Of a stretch of 57,227 nt of DNA, positions 12,301-19,717 are shown piece after piece. The notes under the pieces are model-generated. The model did no database searches. It saw nothing but the letters and a program-made list of their open reading frames with translations, and was not told where the DNA came from. Numbering within the stretch: position 1 is the stretch's first letter; the number at the start of each line of letters is the position of its first letter. Origin of the DNA: Branchiostoma floridae (Eukaryota > Chordata > Leptocardii > Amphioxiformes > Branchiostomatidae); contig NC_049982.1 in assembly GCF_000003815.2 (NCBI RefSeq), positions 14,411,704 to 14,468,930 on the forward strand, written 5' to 3'. A program made the translations under genes and the position numbers.

Positions 12301-15300
12301 ATATTGACGAGTGCGAATCATCACCCTGTGTTCATGGCACCTGTAACGATGGCGTCAACTCCTACACGTGCAGCTGTGACGCGGGTTTCAATGGAACAGA
12401 CTGCGAAACTGGTGAGGAAATGACAAAGCTGGAATTAGTTGATATTTGTAGCTAAACAATATCTTTTTTGGCATGATAATTTTTCTTGTTTTCTTCTACA
12501 GATATTGACGAGTGCGAATCATCACCCTGTGTTCATGGCACCTGTAACGATGGCGTCAACTCCTACACGTGCAGCTGTGACGCGGGTTTCAATGGAACAG
12601 ACTGCGGAACTGGTGAGGAAATGACAAAGCTGGAATTAGTTGATATTTGTAGCTAAACAATACCTTTTTTGGCATCATAATTTTTGTTGTTTTCTTCTAC
12701 AGATATTGACGAGTGCGAATCATCACCCTGTGTTCATGGCACCTGTAACGATGGCGTCAACTCCTACACGTGCAGCTGTGACGCGGGCTTCAATGGAACA
12801 GACTGCGAAACTGGTGAGGAAATGACAAAGCTGGAATTAGTTGATATTTGTAGCTAAACAATATCTTTTTTGGCATGATAATTTTTGTTGTTTTCTTCTA
12901 CAGATATTGACGAGTGCGAATCATCACCCTGTGTTCATGGCACCTGTAACGATGGCGTCAACTCCTACACGTGCAGCTGTGACGCGGGTTTCTATGGAAC
13001 AGACTGCGAAACTGGTGAGGAAATGATTCAGAATAAAATGATAAGACTGGAATCAGTTGATAGTTGTTGCTAATAATTTTTTAAACATGACGATTTTTGT
13101 TTTTTTTCTTTATCTACAGAAGCTGACGAGTGCGAATCATCACCCTGTGTTCATGGCACCTGTAACGATGGCGTCAACTCCTACACGTGCAGCTGTGACG
13201 CGGGTTTCTATGGAACAGATTGCGGAACTGGTGAGGAAATGATTCAGAATAAAATGACAAAGCTGACGATTCCCCTTCTAGCAAACACATTTTGTGCGGG
13301 TGTGGCCTTTAGATTATGCAAAGATTCACGCCACAGAGAATGAGACAGGAAGAATGGGAAGAATTAGTAATATCCGTACTGTAATATACAGCCAAAATGA
13401 ACAGTTTGTTTTCGCTTATGTTAGCGAGAACTTGCTGGGTATCAGGTGGAAAAAAAACAGCACACTTGAACCCGCCGCAAGTAACTTTCACAGAGCCGTT
13501 TTGTATTCTATACATCCAGATTATCATCCAACATGGCGCCCACGCGTGACGAAGCGTTTTTTGAACGTCCTGTGAAAACGATCTATTGAACTTCCATAAA
13601 TATAATTTGTCTCGGTTAGTGTAAAGGTATCAAGCTTTGTAGAAAATGTAGTACCCATGAGATTAATTACTTAATGTGAGATGCGCAAAACATGAAAACA
13701 TCTGGACGCAATATTCGTCTCACCGCGTTCATGTCTTGGGCTTAAAGTGTTAGCAGTAACCGCGATCTAGGGAATTAACATTATATTCAATAGGAAATTG
13801 AGAAAGCCCATACATGTATAAGAATGAATTACACCTTTATGATAAACTTGCGATGAGTTTGTTACCTTGCCCCGTAAGATAAGCAGTTATCTTCGCCGAG
13901 AAGGTTATATTTTTTGGTTAAGGCCTCATGTTGTGTCCCAATATGTAGGTCAACAGCATATAACTAGAGAAGCTGTGTATAGATTTTAATGATATTTGGT
14001 ATTTGAGTAGCGGTTGTGGACAGGAAGGTCGTATTCGAAAATGGCTGGCGTAGCCTTTTTCCATCAGGGCGGTAGCGGGCCGAATGTGTGTGTCCGCTTT
14101 CTTGTAAACAGCATAACTCGAGAACTTTTGAATGGATCCTGATGATATTTAGTAGCGGCTTCCTAAGGTACTGCAAGTTGAATTTTGACATCTTATGTTC
14201 TGGACATGCTGTGGTCATGATTTTTGAGTGGTAGATAGCCCTTGGGGTAGAGAGTAAGTGCTGTAAATTTGGACCTGCAGGCACCGATTTCCTTTCAAAC
14301 TTTGGACGAGAATAACTCAAGAACGTGTTGACGGCCGCGGATCATCATGATTTTTGGTATGTAGATAGAATGAGTGATAACTTACGTTAAGTAATACTAA
14401 TCATGCAAATCAACAGCTAATTTGCACAATAAATGAGGAAAGTTCATAGATCCATGCCAACAGCATATAACTCTAGAAGCTGTGTATGGATTTTCATGAT
14501 ATTTGGTGTTTGAGTAGCGGTTGCGATAAGGAAGGTCAAGTCCGAAAATGGTTGGCGTAGCATTTTTCGTCAGGACGGTAGCGGGCCGAGTGTGTGCGTT
14601 CGTTTGTTTGTGGAATGCATAACTCGAGAACTTTGAATGAATCCTGGTGATATTTGCTAGGTTAGTAGGGGTCAAGTTCGATAATGGGCCCCCTAGCGGC
14701 TTCCTAAGGTACTGCAGCAAAACAACAATTTTTGACATCTTGTGTTCTGAACACTGTGGTCGTGATTTTTGAGTGGTAGATAGCCTAAGTGATGACTCTT
14801 ACATAATGTAATACTAATTATGCAGATCATCAGCTAATTTGCATAACTAATTAGAAAAGTTCATAAATCTACTGAATTCCATGATAGGACTTTCAAATTT
14901 GTCACATATGTAGCTGAGAAAGAAAAATGTCCAGTACATATTAATTATGCAAATGACGACCTCATTTCCATAATTAATGAGTAAACATGAACATGTTGAC
15001 GTATCATCATGATTTTTTGTATATAGATGTGATGCCATACATAATGCAAATCATCAGTTAATTTGCATAATTAATAAGGAAAGTTCCACTGCAGTGCATG
15101 ATAGGACTTTCAAACTTGTCACATATGTAACTGAGAAAGAGAGAAATGTTAACGACACATAGCTAAATCCCCTTATCATCATTCACTATTCGGCCAGGCT
15201 GGAGTCTGGAAGAGACTACATGATTGTAACAAAACACTATGAAAGTTGCGCTGGAAAGTATCACTACAGTGTTCATAATTTCATTGTCACATTTGCCAAG

Positions 15301-17890
15301 AAGGTTATGTTTTTGATAGCGTTTGTGGGTTTGTGAGGAACACATGTTCATGCAGTCATTTGCTAATGGGGTAGGTACTATTTGGTGATACATGAATAGG
15401 ACCTTAAAGGCATGGTTATCTGGCGAAGGGCTGTGTTCTTCGAACTCTACTTAATTCTCTAATGACATTTGCCTTCAGTGGAGTACAGGCACCAATTGTA
15501 TCGTAGAGTACTGGCCATAATAATATAGTATAAAATAAAATGATCAACACATTCGCGTCTACAAACAGCATTCTTCAGAATAATCCTTAAGCTTGTCTAT
15601 TTCGCGAAGATATGTGTTCAAGGAACTCTATTTGTTTGTTTGTTTAATTCAACGTAGCACACAGACATTTAAAAAAACATTCAGGAGCCTGAGATTTCGT
15701 CCCTTCTATCTGTTGTGCTCAGAAATACTAGCCTCTACCAGGCTCCGTGGATCGGTAGAATCATTAGGTGAGGAAACGTACTCTTCTGGCCGGCTAACTC
15801 CCTTAGCGTACTTTAGACTCTATTTGTCCAATTTCTACAATTAGACCACCGATCCACGAAGCCTGGTAGAGGCTACAGAAATACATCATTTGATGAATTT
15901 CACCGAAATAGTTTGCCTTACACTGCAGACATCTGTGGTTATGCTTTCTATACACAAGGTTTATGAACTAGTACTGCCTGGATATGATATCTGACAACCA
16001 TTATTCTCCATTTTCCAGAGATATCCGCGAGCGTATTTGGTCTATGCAACAACGGTTTTATTCCATGTGAGGTTGAATGTAAGTATTGACAATCGTTCAT
16101 ACACAGCTACTGCACTCGATGTGCACATTTTTTTACTACTCTATGTCGGCAGTTAGCAAACCTCCTGCAATCACTGCATGTAAGTTGAGATCTCCCATGT
16201 CACTACCGTCAACTACTACCGTGCTATCTGTATTGTGATAGATTGGTAATTAGTAAAGCAAGACACATTTGTGCGATATGATTATAAATGATGGTAATTT
16301 GTGTGATATGATTGTAAGCCTTTAAAATGTTAGCCTAACTGCTCTACTATGTTAGGTTTTTAATGTGTGTGTAAATGTTTTTAATGCCTAAATACGCAAT
16401 TCAGCGCCTTAGGGCGCTGCAATGTATTTAGAGGTTGTTGAAACAATCAATAAACGTTAAAACACAATATGCCCTGCAATATGTATGTAAAAAAAATGAC
16501 ATACAAATGACACGTGTACCGTTTGATTTTAAAGAAGTTTGCATGTCTAACATGCCTTATATCCATTGTAGCTAAGAATCGGACTAATGATTCAGTCTAG
16601 AAAACAGAACTAAACATTCGCCTCAGACTGATGAACGTTGTTACTCTGAAGCACTGCAAGTGGCAGGAGCCATGCAGCAAGTGAAACGGCTCGCATTGTA
16701 TTTGCAATGTTCAGCAGAAATAAACTTAAAATGTATTCTCTCAGATATTCTACTTGCCCTTCTGGCTTTTCTCTGCTTGGTCTGCTTGGTCACCTTCTGC
16801 TGCCTGATTATCTACTGGTGGTAAGTACAACCAGTATCAATTATCACAAGATGGTGTCAAGTTGATCGTTTATGGATGATACATCAGCATGATGTGTTGT
16901 AGGAAAATCTACTTCAAAATTTATGATACATATCAAAACTGCTTCTGTAAAGTCCTAAATGACTTGCTTGTCTATATTCTGGTGATCAAAGATTTGAACA
17001 CTATGACGCATTAACCTATGTGACTTCCAAAAGGCGTCATGAATTGTTGTTGTGTTGTATTAGACACTAGTTTTATGTACCACGCTGATTACTTCTCTTA
17101 GTCCTTGTGCAATTAGCCTTCGGGCACGATTTTGGAAATAAACATGATTTTATTGTATTTATCAATAGACACAAGTGCTTCTGTATTCATGGCTACTGAA
17201 ATAGCACAATAAATTCCATAATCATTCAATTATCTTTGCAGTGATGATGACAAAAGAAACAGGATAAAAGACGGTGAGTGATTCTATTCACACTAAATTG
17301 TCTTTTCTGACTAACATTTTAGCTTATTTCTATAATCCTTGACCTTTATGACCTAAAGCTAGGTTCTCTCATGCAGATGATGTCCTAGACGATGAAGTAC
17401 ATCTGTGGCCAACTAAGTGGCTACAAGACATGTAAGTATTGTCTCTTATATAGATATGGCACAGATAACTTGGATTCATCGTCTTCGAATTATTTGGAAT
17501 GTAGTTGGCGTTTGTAGTTCATTCAGTTTTAGACAACTTTTACACAAAACCCCCTCCCCCACCCACCAAGATACTCATGATTTGTTTTACCCTTCCAGTG
17601 AGAAGGAAAAGGGATACCCATCTTCAGGATACTCGTCCAGCATAGAAGGTGGACAGTCGTCCAGGAAGTCATCAAGCACCGTACCAGTGCAGGAAAGGAA
17701 ACCATCCAAGTACCCTCGCCGCAGCCACCAGATGGAAGTAGATATGGGCAGTGATGTCGTGTCTCGCCACTATGACAACAAGTTGTTGCTGAAGCGGTTG
17801 TCATACCCTTCCTCCGTCCCATTACCAGACTATGATAATGGCGGCGTGAGAAGGGGAAGGGTTTCTAATGTATCTATTACGTCCTGTTAA
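237..17890 (+). CDS. Gene A: lectin-trefoil-sushi-EGF(32) single-pass receptor, complete multi-exon gene
   Basis: Coding exons: 237-300, 635-856, 1922-2056, 4986-5111, 6278-6445, 32 EGF exons between 6738 and 13230, 16019-16078, 16745-16820, 17242-17273, 17377-17431, 17599-17890. Every junction has GT and AG except one EGF exon (7558-7668, acceptor GG). Every extracellular junction is phase 1, and phases also agree through the tail. Coding bases sum to 4782, giving 1593 residues if the gapped EGF exon is 111 nt; skipping the exon with the broken acceptor gives 1556. The order is signal peptide, C-type lectin-like domain interrupted by a trefoil, sushi, EGF stalk, transmembrane helix, cytoplasmic tail. 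This predicts a type I cell-surface receptor or adhesion protein with ligand-binding modules at the tip of a long calcium-stiffened stalk. I recognise the modules but no named orthologue; it is not Notch, since there are no LNR repeats or ankyrin tail. Function is inferred only. Confidence 0.88.
301..634 (+). other. Gene A intron 1
   Basis: AT-rich intron with donor GTAAGT and acceptor GTCACAG. I see no further exon or repeat in it. Confidence 0.75.
635..856 (+). CDS. Gene A exon 2: first half of a C-type lectin-like domain
   Basis: The exon has 74 codons, phase 1 to phase 1, with acceptor ACAG at 631-634 and donor GTGTGT at 857. The translation has the N-terminal lectin-fold landmarks in order: a first Cys (SCYK), an aromatic and Ala before a second Cys (QWHEALGKC), a GG-Y-M-A strand, and YWIGA followed by FYWVE, equivalent to the WIGL and W-W strands of the family. 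The second half of the domain is not in the next exon but in exon 4, with a trefoil exon between. No EPN or QPD calcium/sugar motif is visible in either half, so carbohydrate binding cannot be assumed. Confidence 0.85.
857..1921 (+). other. Gene A intron 2
   Basis: About 1.07 kb of unremarkable AT-rich intron between the first lectin half and the trefoil exon. Short open frames on either strand show no domain and no splice-consistent phase. Confidence 0.7.
1922..2056 (+). CDS. Gene A exon 3: trefoil (P-type) domain inserted in the lectin domain
   Basis: The exon has 45 codons, phase 1 to phase 1. The acceptor CGCAG ends at 1921 and the donor GTTAAG starts at 2057. It contains exactly six Cys: the first in GDCVVDPEW, then [12 protein letters not shown], and PWC near the end. 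The GCCW and EPWC blocks are the trefoil signature. The loop between the second and third Cys is three residues, shorter than the roughly nine usual in trefoil factors, so loop 1 is reduced. The exon is flanked by the two halves of a lectin-like domain. Because it is symmetric, skipping it leaves an uninterrupted lectin frame. Trefoil domains often bind mucin glycans, so a glycan-binding role is plausible but inferred. Confidence 0.85.
2803..2835. repeat. Perfect 12-bp inverted repeat with 9-base loop
   Basis: GATGGTTTCTCT at 2803-2814 is followed by a 9-base spacer and its exact complement AGAGAAACCATC at 2824-2835. It may be the core of a small foldback element; no target duplication is visible. 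Confidence 0.6.
4140..4700 (-). repeat. Degenerate dispersed repeat, inverted relative to 13951-14870
   Basis: Contains GCTAGGGGGCCC (near 4180), a second GCTAGGAGGCCC (near 4312), and two copies of CAACCGCTACACACCTAC about 150 bases apart. The reverse complement of the first matches GGGCCCCCTAGC in the duplicated element near 14690, so both belong to one intronic repeat family. Confidence 0.4.
4986..5111 (+). CDS. Gene A exon 4: second half of the C-type lectin-like domain
   Basis: The exon has 42 codons, phase 1 to phase 1. The acceptor TTGCAG ends at 4985 and the donor GTAAGT starts at 5112. The translation carries the C-terminal lectin-fold landmarks: DVDCLVL (third conserved Cys), then MSC and EILCES (the last two conserved Cys and the family's C-E ending). 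Joined directly to exon 2 it gives a continuous lectin-like domain with the right Cys order. A sequon (NIT) is present in the loop. Confidence 0.82.
5174..5375. repeat. Palindrome-rich GGTCCGGAC / GGACCTGAACC repeat
   Basis: CTCATATTCA followed by a TCCAGG or TCAGG tract occurs twice (near 5185 and 5280). GGACCTGAACCCATCAT occurs twice (near 5218 and 5349). The motif GTCCGGAC and its variants recur in both orientations, so the segment can fold on itself. It is a self-complementary intronic repeat. Confidence 0.55.
5404..5981. repeat. Tandem duplication of a ~285-bp intronic unit
   Basis: Unit 1 (about 5404-5688) and unit 2 (about 5689-5981) share TATAAAATTGCATGT (5421, 5701), TTTTCCAGTGCAAATTT, TTTTTGCAAGTCCGGACTTG and the ending GGTACGCA(C/T)CACTA, in the same order. 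Divergence is moderate, so the duplication is older than the EGF expansion. The spliceosome-like TTTTCCAG sites inside have no in-phase open frame. Confidence 0.7.
6278..6445 (+). CDS. Gene A exon 5: sushi/CCP-like domain
   Basis: The exon has 56 codons, phase 1 to phase 1. The acceptor GACAG ends at 6277 and the donor GTAGGT starts at 6446. The sequence reads KCSIED, then [16 protein letters not shown], then LMC, then GVWNGTASC. This matches the complement control protein fold: first Cys, a V-H-I-Q-C-P-x-G-F strand, third Cys, and a Trp followed by the last Cys. It has five Cys rather than four, with an extra one in ITASCGE; the extra Cys may be free or form an unusual bridge. A GTAC donor three bases downstream is possible by eye but would break the frame. 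Confidence 0.75.
6738..6848 (+). CDS. Gene A: first, divergent EGF exon
   Basis: This is the most distinct array member: it begins with IDDC rather than IDEC, has CLASPC between the first two Cys, a Val-Gly-Tyr before N-G-K, and ends with Cys-Gly-Thr. It therefore lacks both the O-glucosylation consensus (C-x-S-x-P-C) and the N-glycosylation sequon of its neighbours. Its upstream intron is unrelated to the array introns. It probably records an older state at the array edge, outside the homogenised core. Confidence 0.88.
6738..13230 (+). CDS. Gene A: array of 32 calcium-binding EGF exons
   Basis: Thirty-two 111-nt exons (37 codons, phase 1-1) start at 6738, 6942, 7157, 7358, 7558, 7759, 7963, 8167, 8368, 8583, 8784, 8984, 9185, 9386, 9586, 9787, 9987, 10188, 10392, 10593, 10794, 10995, 11210, 11425, 11626, 11841, 12041 (contains a gap), 12301, 12502, 12703, 12904 and 13120. 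Each encodes one EGF module beginning D-I/V-D-E-C with six Cys. The N-terminal acidic residues and the [10 protein letters not shown] segment fit the calcium-binding and Asp/Asn-hydroxylation consensus. Introns are only about 89-105 bp and carry in-frame stops, so intron retention would truncate the protein. Exons differ at very few positions: Pro codon CCC/CCT/CCA, E/D after the first Cys, F/Y before N-G, N-G-T/N-G-S, and one Ser-to-Arg at 8984-9094. Calcium-binding EGF tandems form rigid rods, so this is a stalk. Confidence 0.92.
7558..7668 (+). CDS. Gene A: EGF exon 5 of the array, 3' splice site AG changed to GG
   Basis: The 111-nt exon body is intact and identical in kind to its neighbours, but the bases before it read TTCTTCTACGG where every sister exon has TTCTACAG or TTATACAG. 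The obligatory AG at 7556-7557 is GG. The next AG inside the exon (GACGAG, ending at 7568) would shift the frame. Skipping the exon keeps the frame, since it is symmetric. Expected outcome: constitutive skipping, leaving 31 EGF modules. A one-base assembly error is the alternative. Confidence 0.8.
12041..12211 (+). CDS. Gene A: EGF exon 27 of the array, interrupted by an assembly gap
   Basis: The exon starts normally after CTACAG with IDECES, runs into 100 N (12062-12161), and resumes at YTCSCDAGF through the normal donor at 12212. The visible parts are 21 and 50 nt, so if only one 111-nt exon is present the missing piece is 40 nt, not 100. If repeat units collapsed, the missing piece would be 40 nt plus a multiple of about 201 nt. 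The following intron is slightly variant (GAGGAAGTGACAAAG). Confidence 0.75.
12062..12161. other. Assembly gap (100 N) inside the EGF array
   Basis: Exactly 100 N, the usual placeholder for unknown size. It falls in the most repetitive part of the window. Confidence 0.95.
12904..13230 (+). CDS. Gene A: last two EGF exons (12904-13014 and 13120-13230)
   Basis: Both have G-F-Y-G-T in place of G-F-N-G-T, so they lack the sequon of the core repeats. The final exon also begins E-A-D-E-C and ends Cys-Gly-Thr like the first exon. The intron between them is a diverged relative of the longer intron class (GAATCAGTTGATAGTTGTTG). They mark the 3' edge of the homogenised array. Confidence 0.88.
13951..14870 (+). 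repeat. Direct duplication of a ~507-bp element
   Basis: CAACAGCATATAACT at 13951 recurs at 14458. Both copies continue through a GAGTAGCGGTTG block, a GTAGCGGGCCGA block, CATAACTCGAGAACTTT and CGGCTTCCTAAGGTACTGCA, and end in AATTTGCA-rich tails. The copies differ by substitutions and small indels. A fragment of the same family (GTAAACAGTATAACT) appears near 53113. Confidence 0.7.
14881..15149 (+). repeat. Direct repeat of an ~50-bp segment, spacing 217 bp
   Basis: ATGATAGGACTTTCAAA at 14881 recurs at 15098. Both copies continue with TTGTCACATATGTA and CTGAGAAAGA. The flanks contain AATTTGCATAA stretches as in the preceding duplication. Confidence 0.6.
15729..15875. mobile_element. Small non-autonomous inverted-repeat element (MITE) with 9-bp target duplication
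   Basis: The 147-bp element starts TAGCCTCTACCAGG and ends CCTGGTAGAGGCTA. The 28-bp termini match at 27 positions when reverse-complemented. It is flanked by identical CAGAAATAC at 15720-15728 and 15876-15884. It has no coding capacity. A 9-bp duplication fits Mutator-like or Merlin-type transposition; the superfamily is not provable from this copy. Confidence 0.82.
16019..16078 (+). CDS. Gene A: juxtamembrane exon
   Basis: The exon has 20 codons, phase 1 to phase 1, between the acceptor TTTTCCAG ending at 16018 and the donor GTAAGT starting at 16079. It encodes [20 protein letters not shown], a short linker with two Cys that could form a small loop next to the membrane. It is supported by its phase and by its place between the EGF array and the transmembrane exon; there is no domain match. 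Confidence 0.7.
16079..16744 (+). other. Gene A intron before the transmembrane exon
   Basis: AT-rich, donor GTAAGT, acceptor TCTCTCAG. It includes an AATAAA-like run near 16449 (CAATAAACG) that could give a truncated, secreted form if used. There is no direct support for that. Confidence 0.6.
16745..16820 (+). CDS. Gene A: transmembrane exon
   Basis: The exon runs phase 1 to phase 2, 24 whole codons. The acceptor CTCAG ends at 16744 and the donor GTAAGT starts at 16821. It encodes a continuous Leu/Cys/Ile/Val-rich helix of about 22 residues ([15 protein letters not shown] and onward) ending in IIYW. The next exon begins with acidic and basic residues, fixing a type I orientation. Confidence 0.85.
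16821..17241 (+). other. Gene A intron between the transmembrane and first tail exon
   Basis: AT-rich 421-bp intron; nothing recognisable apart from its splice sites. Confidence 0.7.
17242..17890 (+). CDS. Gene A: cytoplasmic tail exons (17242-17273, 17377-17431, 17599-17890)
   Basis: Three exons join in phases 2-1, 1-2 and 2 to the stop at 17888-17890. The tail starts with an acidic/basic patch ([10 protein letters not shown]), then an acidic stretch with LWPTKWLQD, then a Ser-rich, basic region of 96 residues. Six tyrosines lie in the last exon, in [25 protein letters not shown] and DYDNG. The two Y-D-N sites fit the pY-x-N form favoured by Grb2-type SH2 domains; phosphorylation is not demonstrable from sequence. 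The C-terminus is SITSC. No catalytic domain is present. Confidence 0.85.
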
Positions 17891-18203
17891 CACCATCACG
17901 TTTCCAATTGTAAACGCTAAGACAACATCATCTAAGCCCCCTGGAATCTTACGCTGGTCAGAATAATGGGGTGTCGTTTCCGGCTGGGCACTTGGGTGGA
18001 ACGTTTGGGCCCGTCCGCGGCTTTTTTTCGATAGAGATTACACATAGAAAACCTTCATGATAGTATTTGTATGATTATGTTGATGATATTTTTGTCTTAC
18101 TCAACACTGTTATCAAACTCTGTTGTCTTAAGTTATTCATTCAATAAGATCCCTAGTGATATAAGACGAATATGTCATTGACCTGACAATGACCTTTAAT
18201 AAA
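17891..18203 (+). other. Gene A 3' UTR with candidate poly(A) signal at 18198-18203
   Basis: After the TAA the sequence is AT-rich and non-coding. AATAAA occurs at 18198-18203, just over 300 bases past the stop, and is the first canonical hexamer on the + strand after the stop. The cleavage site is presumably 10-30 bases downstream. Confidence 0.5.
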
Positions 18204-18879
18204 AGAAGACTATAATGTTTTAAACCGACTGTGGTCTATTATGACCTGGAATAAGATTAGAAGAGTTAAAACTGATCTTACAACGTGCATGTGGACATCA
18301 CACATGAAAAGAACTCAGGACCAACTATATGTATCAATGGAATTTAGAATGATGGAAGTTTAAGGATTAATTACACCAGTAAAAGTATAATCTTATTTCA
18401 AAATCTTTACCACTGTACATACACTGAAAGTTATAATTACAATGTCTAATAGTCATTTTCACAGAATGTATGTTTACTCAATTCTTCAACGTGTCTACGC
18501 ATCTTGGCAACGTAATTAAAGTAACCTGCTATCCTATGTCGCATGTCCCTCGCTCGGTCCATGCCTAAACTATGGCTAGCTACATGTGTTACTACATACT
18601 GACTTGACATATCTTTTTGTCATGTTGGTGAGATAATGATCACATATAAACACATTATGATCTTGTAATCATGTCTATTGTGTGTATTCTTTATAACATA
18701 CAGTTTATAACAGTCTACGAGATCTTGTCGCCTCGAGTTGCACTGAAAATGTCGCTCAATGTTTTGAGCAGATATAGAGAATAAAAAAGCTATCACGGGA
18801 TGCAAGTCTTTATCTTATTTGACACGAAACAAATCCCGTCTTGATAAACTCTTAGGTATCTACTGTACATATTTCCTAA
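18204..18879. other. Intergenic region between convergent genes A and B
   Basis: AT-rich sequence with no convincing exon on either strand. It lies between the likely end of gene A and the region holding the unsettled 3' end of gene B. Confidence 0.5.
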
Positions 18880-19250
18880 CTACCACGATGAGGAGGTATG
18901 GCAATGACCCGATAAACCCACAATCTGTGGCGTCTCCACTTCAGTCAATCTGAGACGTATTCGTTTTGTGAGGATGTCTTGGAAAGTTACTTCTGAGGTA
19001 ACGTAAGTTTGCCGAACGGGCAAAAAGGGGTCGTTGGGGAAGAGACGTCGCATGTCATCCGCGCGTCGTGTAAATGTAGGCTGAACTGGATGGAAATGCC
19101 TCCGTTGGGGAGACTTTATTACGGTGACCCAAGCTGTTCTCGGTATCCCTATGTACTCCATGATTGATTCTTCCCAAGATGAAGATTCTAACATAGACCA
19201 CTCCTTCCAGTGCAGGTTGCTTAACAGGATAGGGATTTTCCAAGTTGTTT
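18880..19250 (-). CDS. Candidate 3'-terminal exon of gene B (uncertain)
   Basis: A minus-strand open frame runs from an acceptor-like TTTCTAG (ending before 19250) to a stop at 18880-18882. It is more than 110 codons, containing SSSWEESIMEYIGIP and RRADDMRRLFPNDPFLPVRQ. Its length would bring gene B to kirrel size. However, the phase at the TTTCTAG acceptor (1) does not match the preceding donor (0). Phase 0 entry would require the weaker acceptor GGAAG just before 19203. The overlapping frame ending at 19055 is an alternative. I see no PDZ-binding end like that of vertebrate kirrels. Confidence 0.3.
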
Positions 19251-19601
19251 CTAGAAAGCGTGAATCTCGTTGTAGCCAGGTGGCCGCTGACTGGGGTTAT
19301 CTGCAGCTTTACATTCGAACAGACCGCTGTGTCTCGGGGGTAGCTCCTTGGGAAGGGAGTAAAGGACAAAACAAAAGTTTAGGAGATAAGTAAGCTAACG
19401 CTAGCTATGAGTAAGAAAACATCATCAACCTTTAGAAACCGAACATGACAGTCATTTTGTCAGAACTGCCATCGGCGAATTACATGGATAAGATACTATG
19501 GCTCGTTTTTAAGACGTGTACATGCAGTGGTAGCCAGAGCACGTCGAGTGAAATGGCTTCACGTGACGTCACAGGTACTCACAAGACATTTGTTTCCTTA
19601 C

Positions 19602-19717
19602 AGTGATCGTGGGGGCGCACTCGCCATCACCGGACGGGCGGGGCTGCAGGTCAGGGTCCGGGCTCTTGGGCTGGTCTCGCTCCACGGTAGCGTAGGAAGG
19701 AAGCACGTTTACCAGGC
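19602..19717 (-). CDS. Gene B: second cytoplasmic tail exon
   Basis: The exon is entered in phase 1 after the acceptor TACGCAG and encodes LVNVLPSYATVERDQPKSPD and on to CAPTIT. It then meets a GTAAGG donor in phase 0 (at 19601-19600). If that donor is not used, the frame runs 12 more codons to a TGA. The SYATVERD segment resembles Tyr-based signalling motifs but is not a canonical ITIM, since the -2 residue is Pro. Confidence 0.7.

Larger units (their letters stand above)
13231..16018 (+). other. Gene A intron after the EGF array
   Basis: About 2.8 kb between the last EGF exon and the juxtamembrane exon. The first ~40 bases still resemble the array introns, after which unrelated sequence begins. 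It contains a ~507-bp direct duplication, a second smaller duplication and a complete small inverted-repeat element. No exon is recognised. Confidence 0.7.

Noticed and set aside
6738-13230. Regular ~200-bp periodicity suggesting a CRISPR array or a satellite
   Set aside because: Each unit contains a conserved six-Cys EGF exon with splice sites and constant phase, so it is a coding exon array in an animal gene.
6876-13242. Many 60-74-codon open frames in other frames across the EGF array (many starting MIFVAKQ or MIFVGKQ)
   Set aside because: They run through an intron, its acceptor and an EGF exon read in the wrong frame. They recur only because the underlying unit repeats.
6738-17890. Gene A as a Notch or Notch-like receptor
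   Set aside because: There are no LNR repeats, RAM or ankyrin repeats, the tail is only about 126 residues, and the head has lectin, trefoil and sushi domains.
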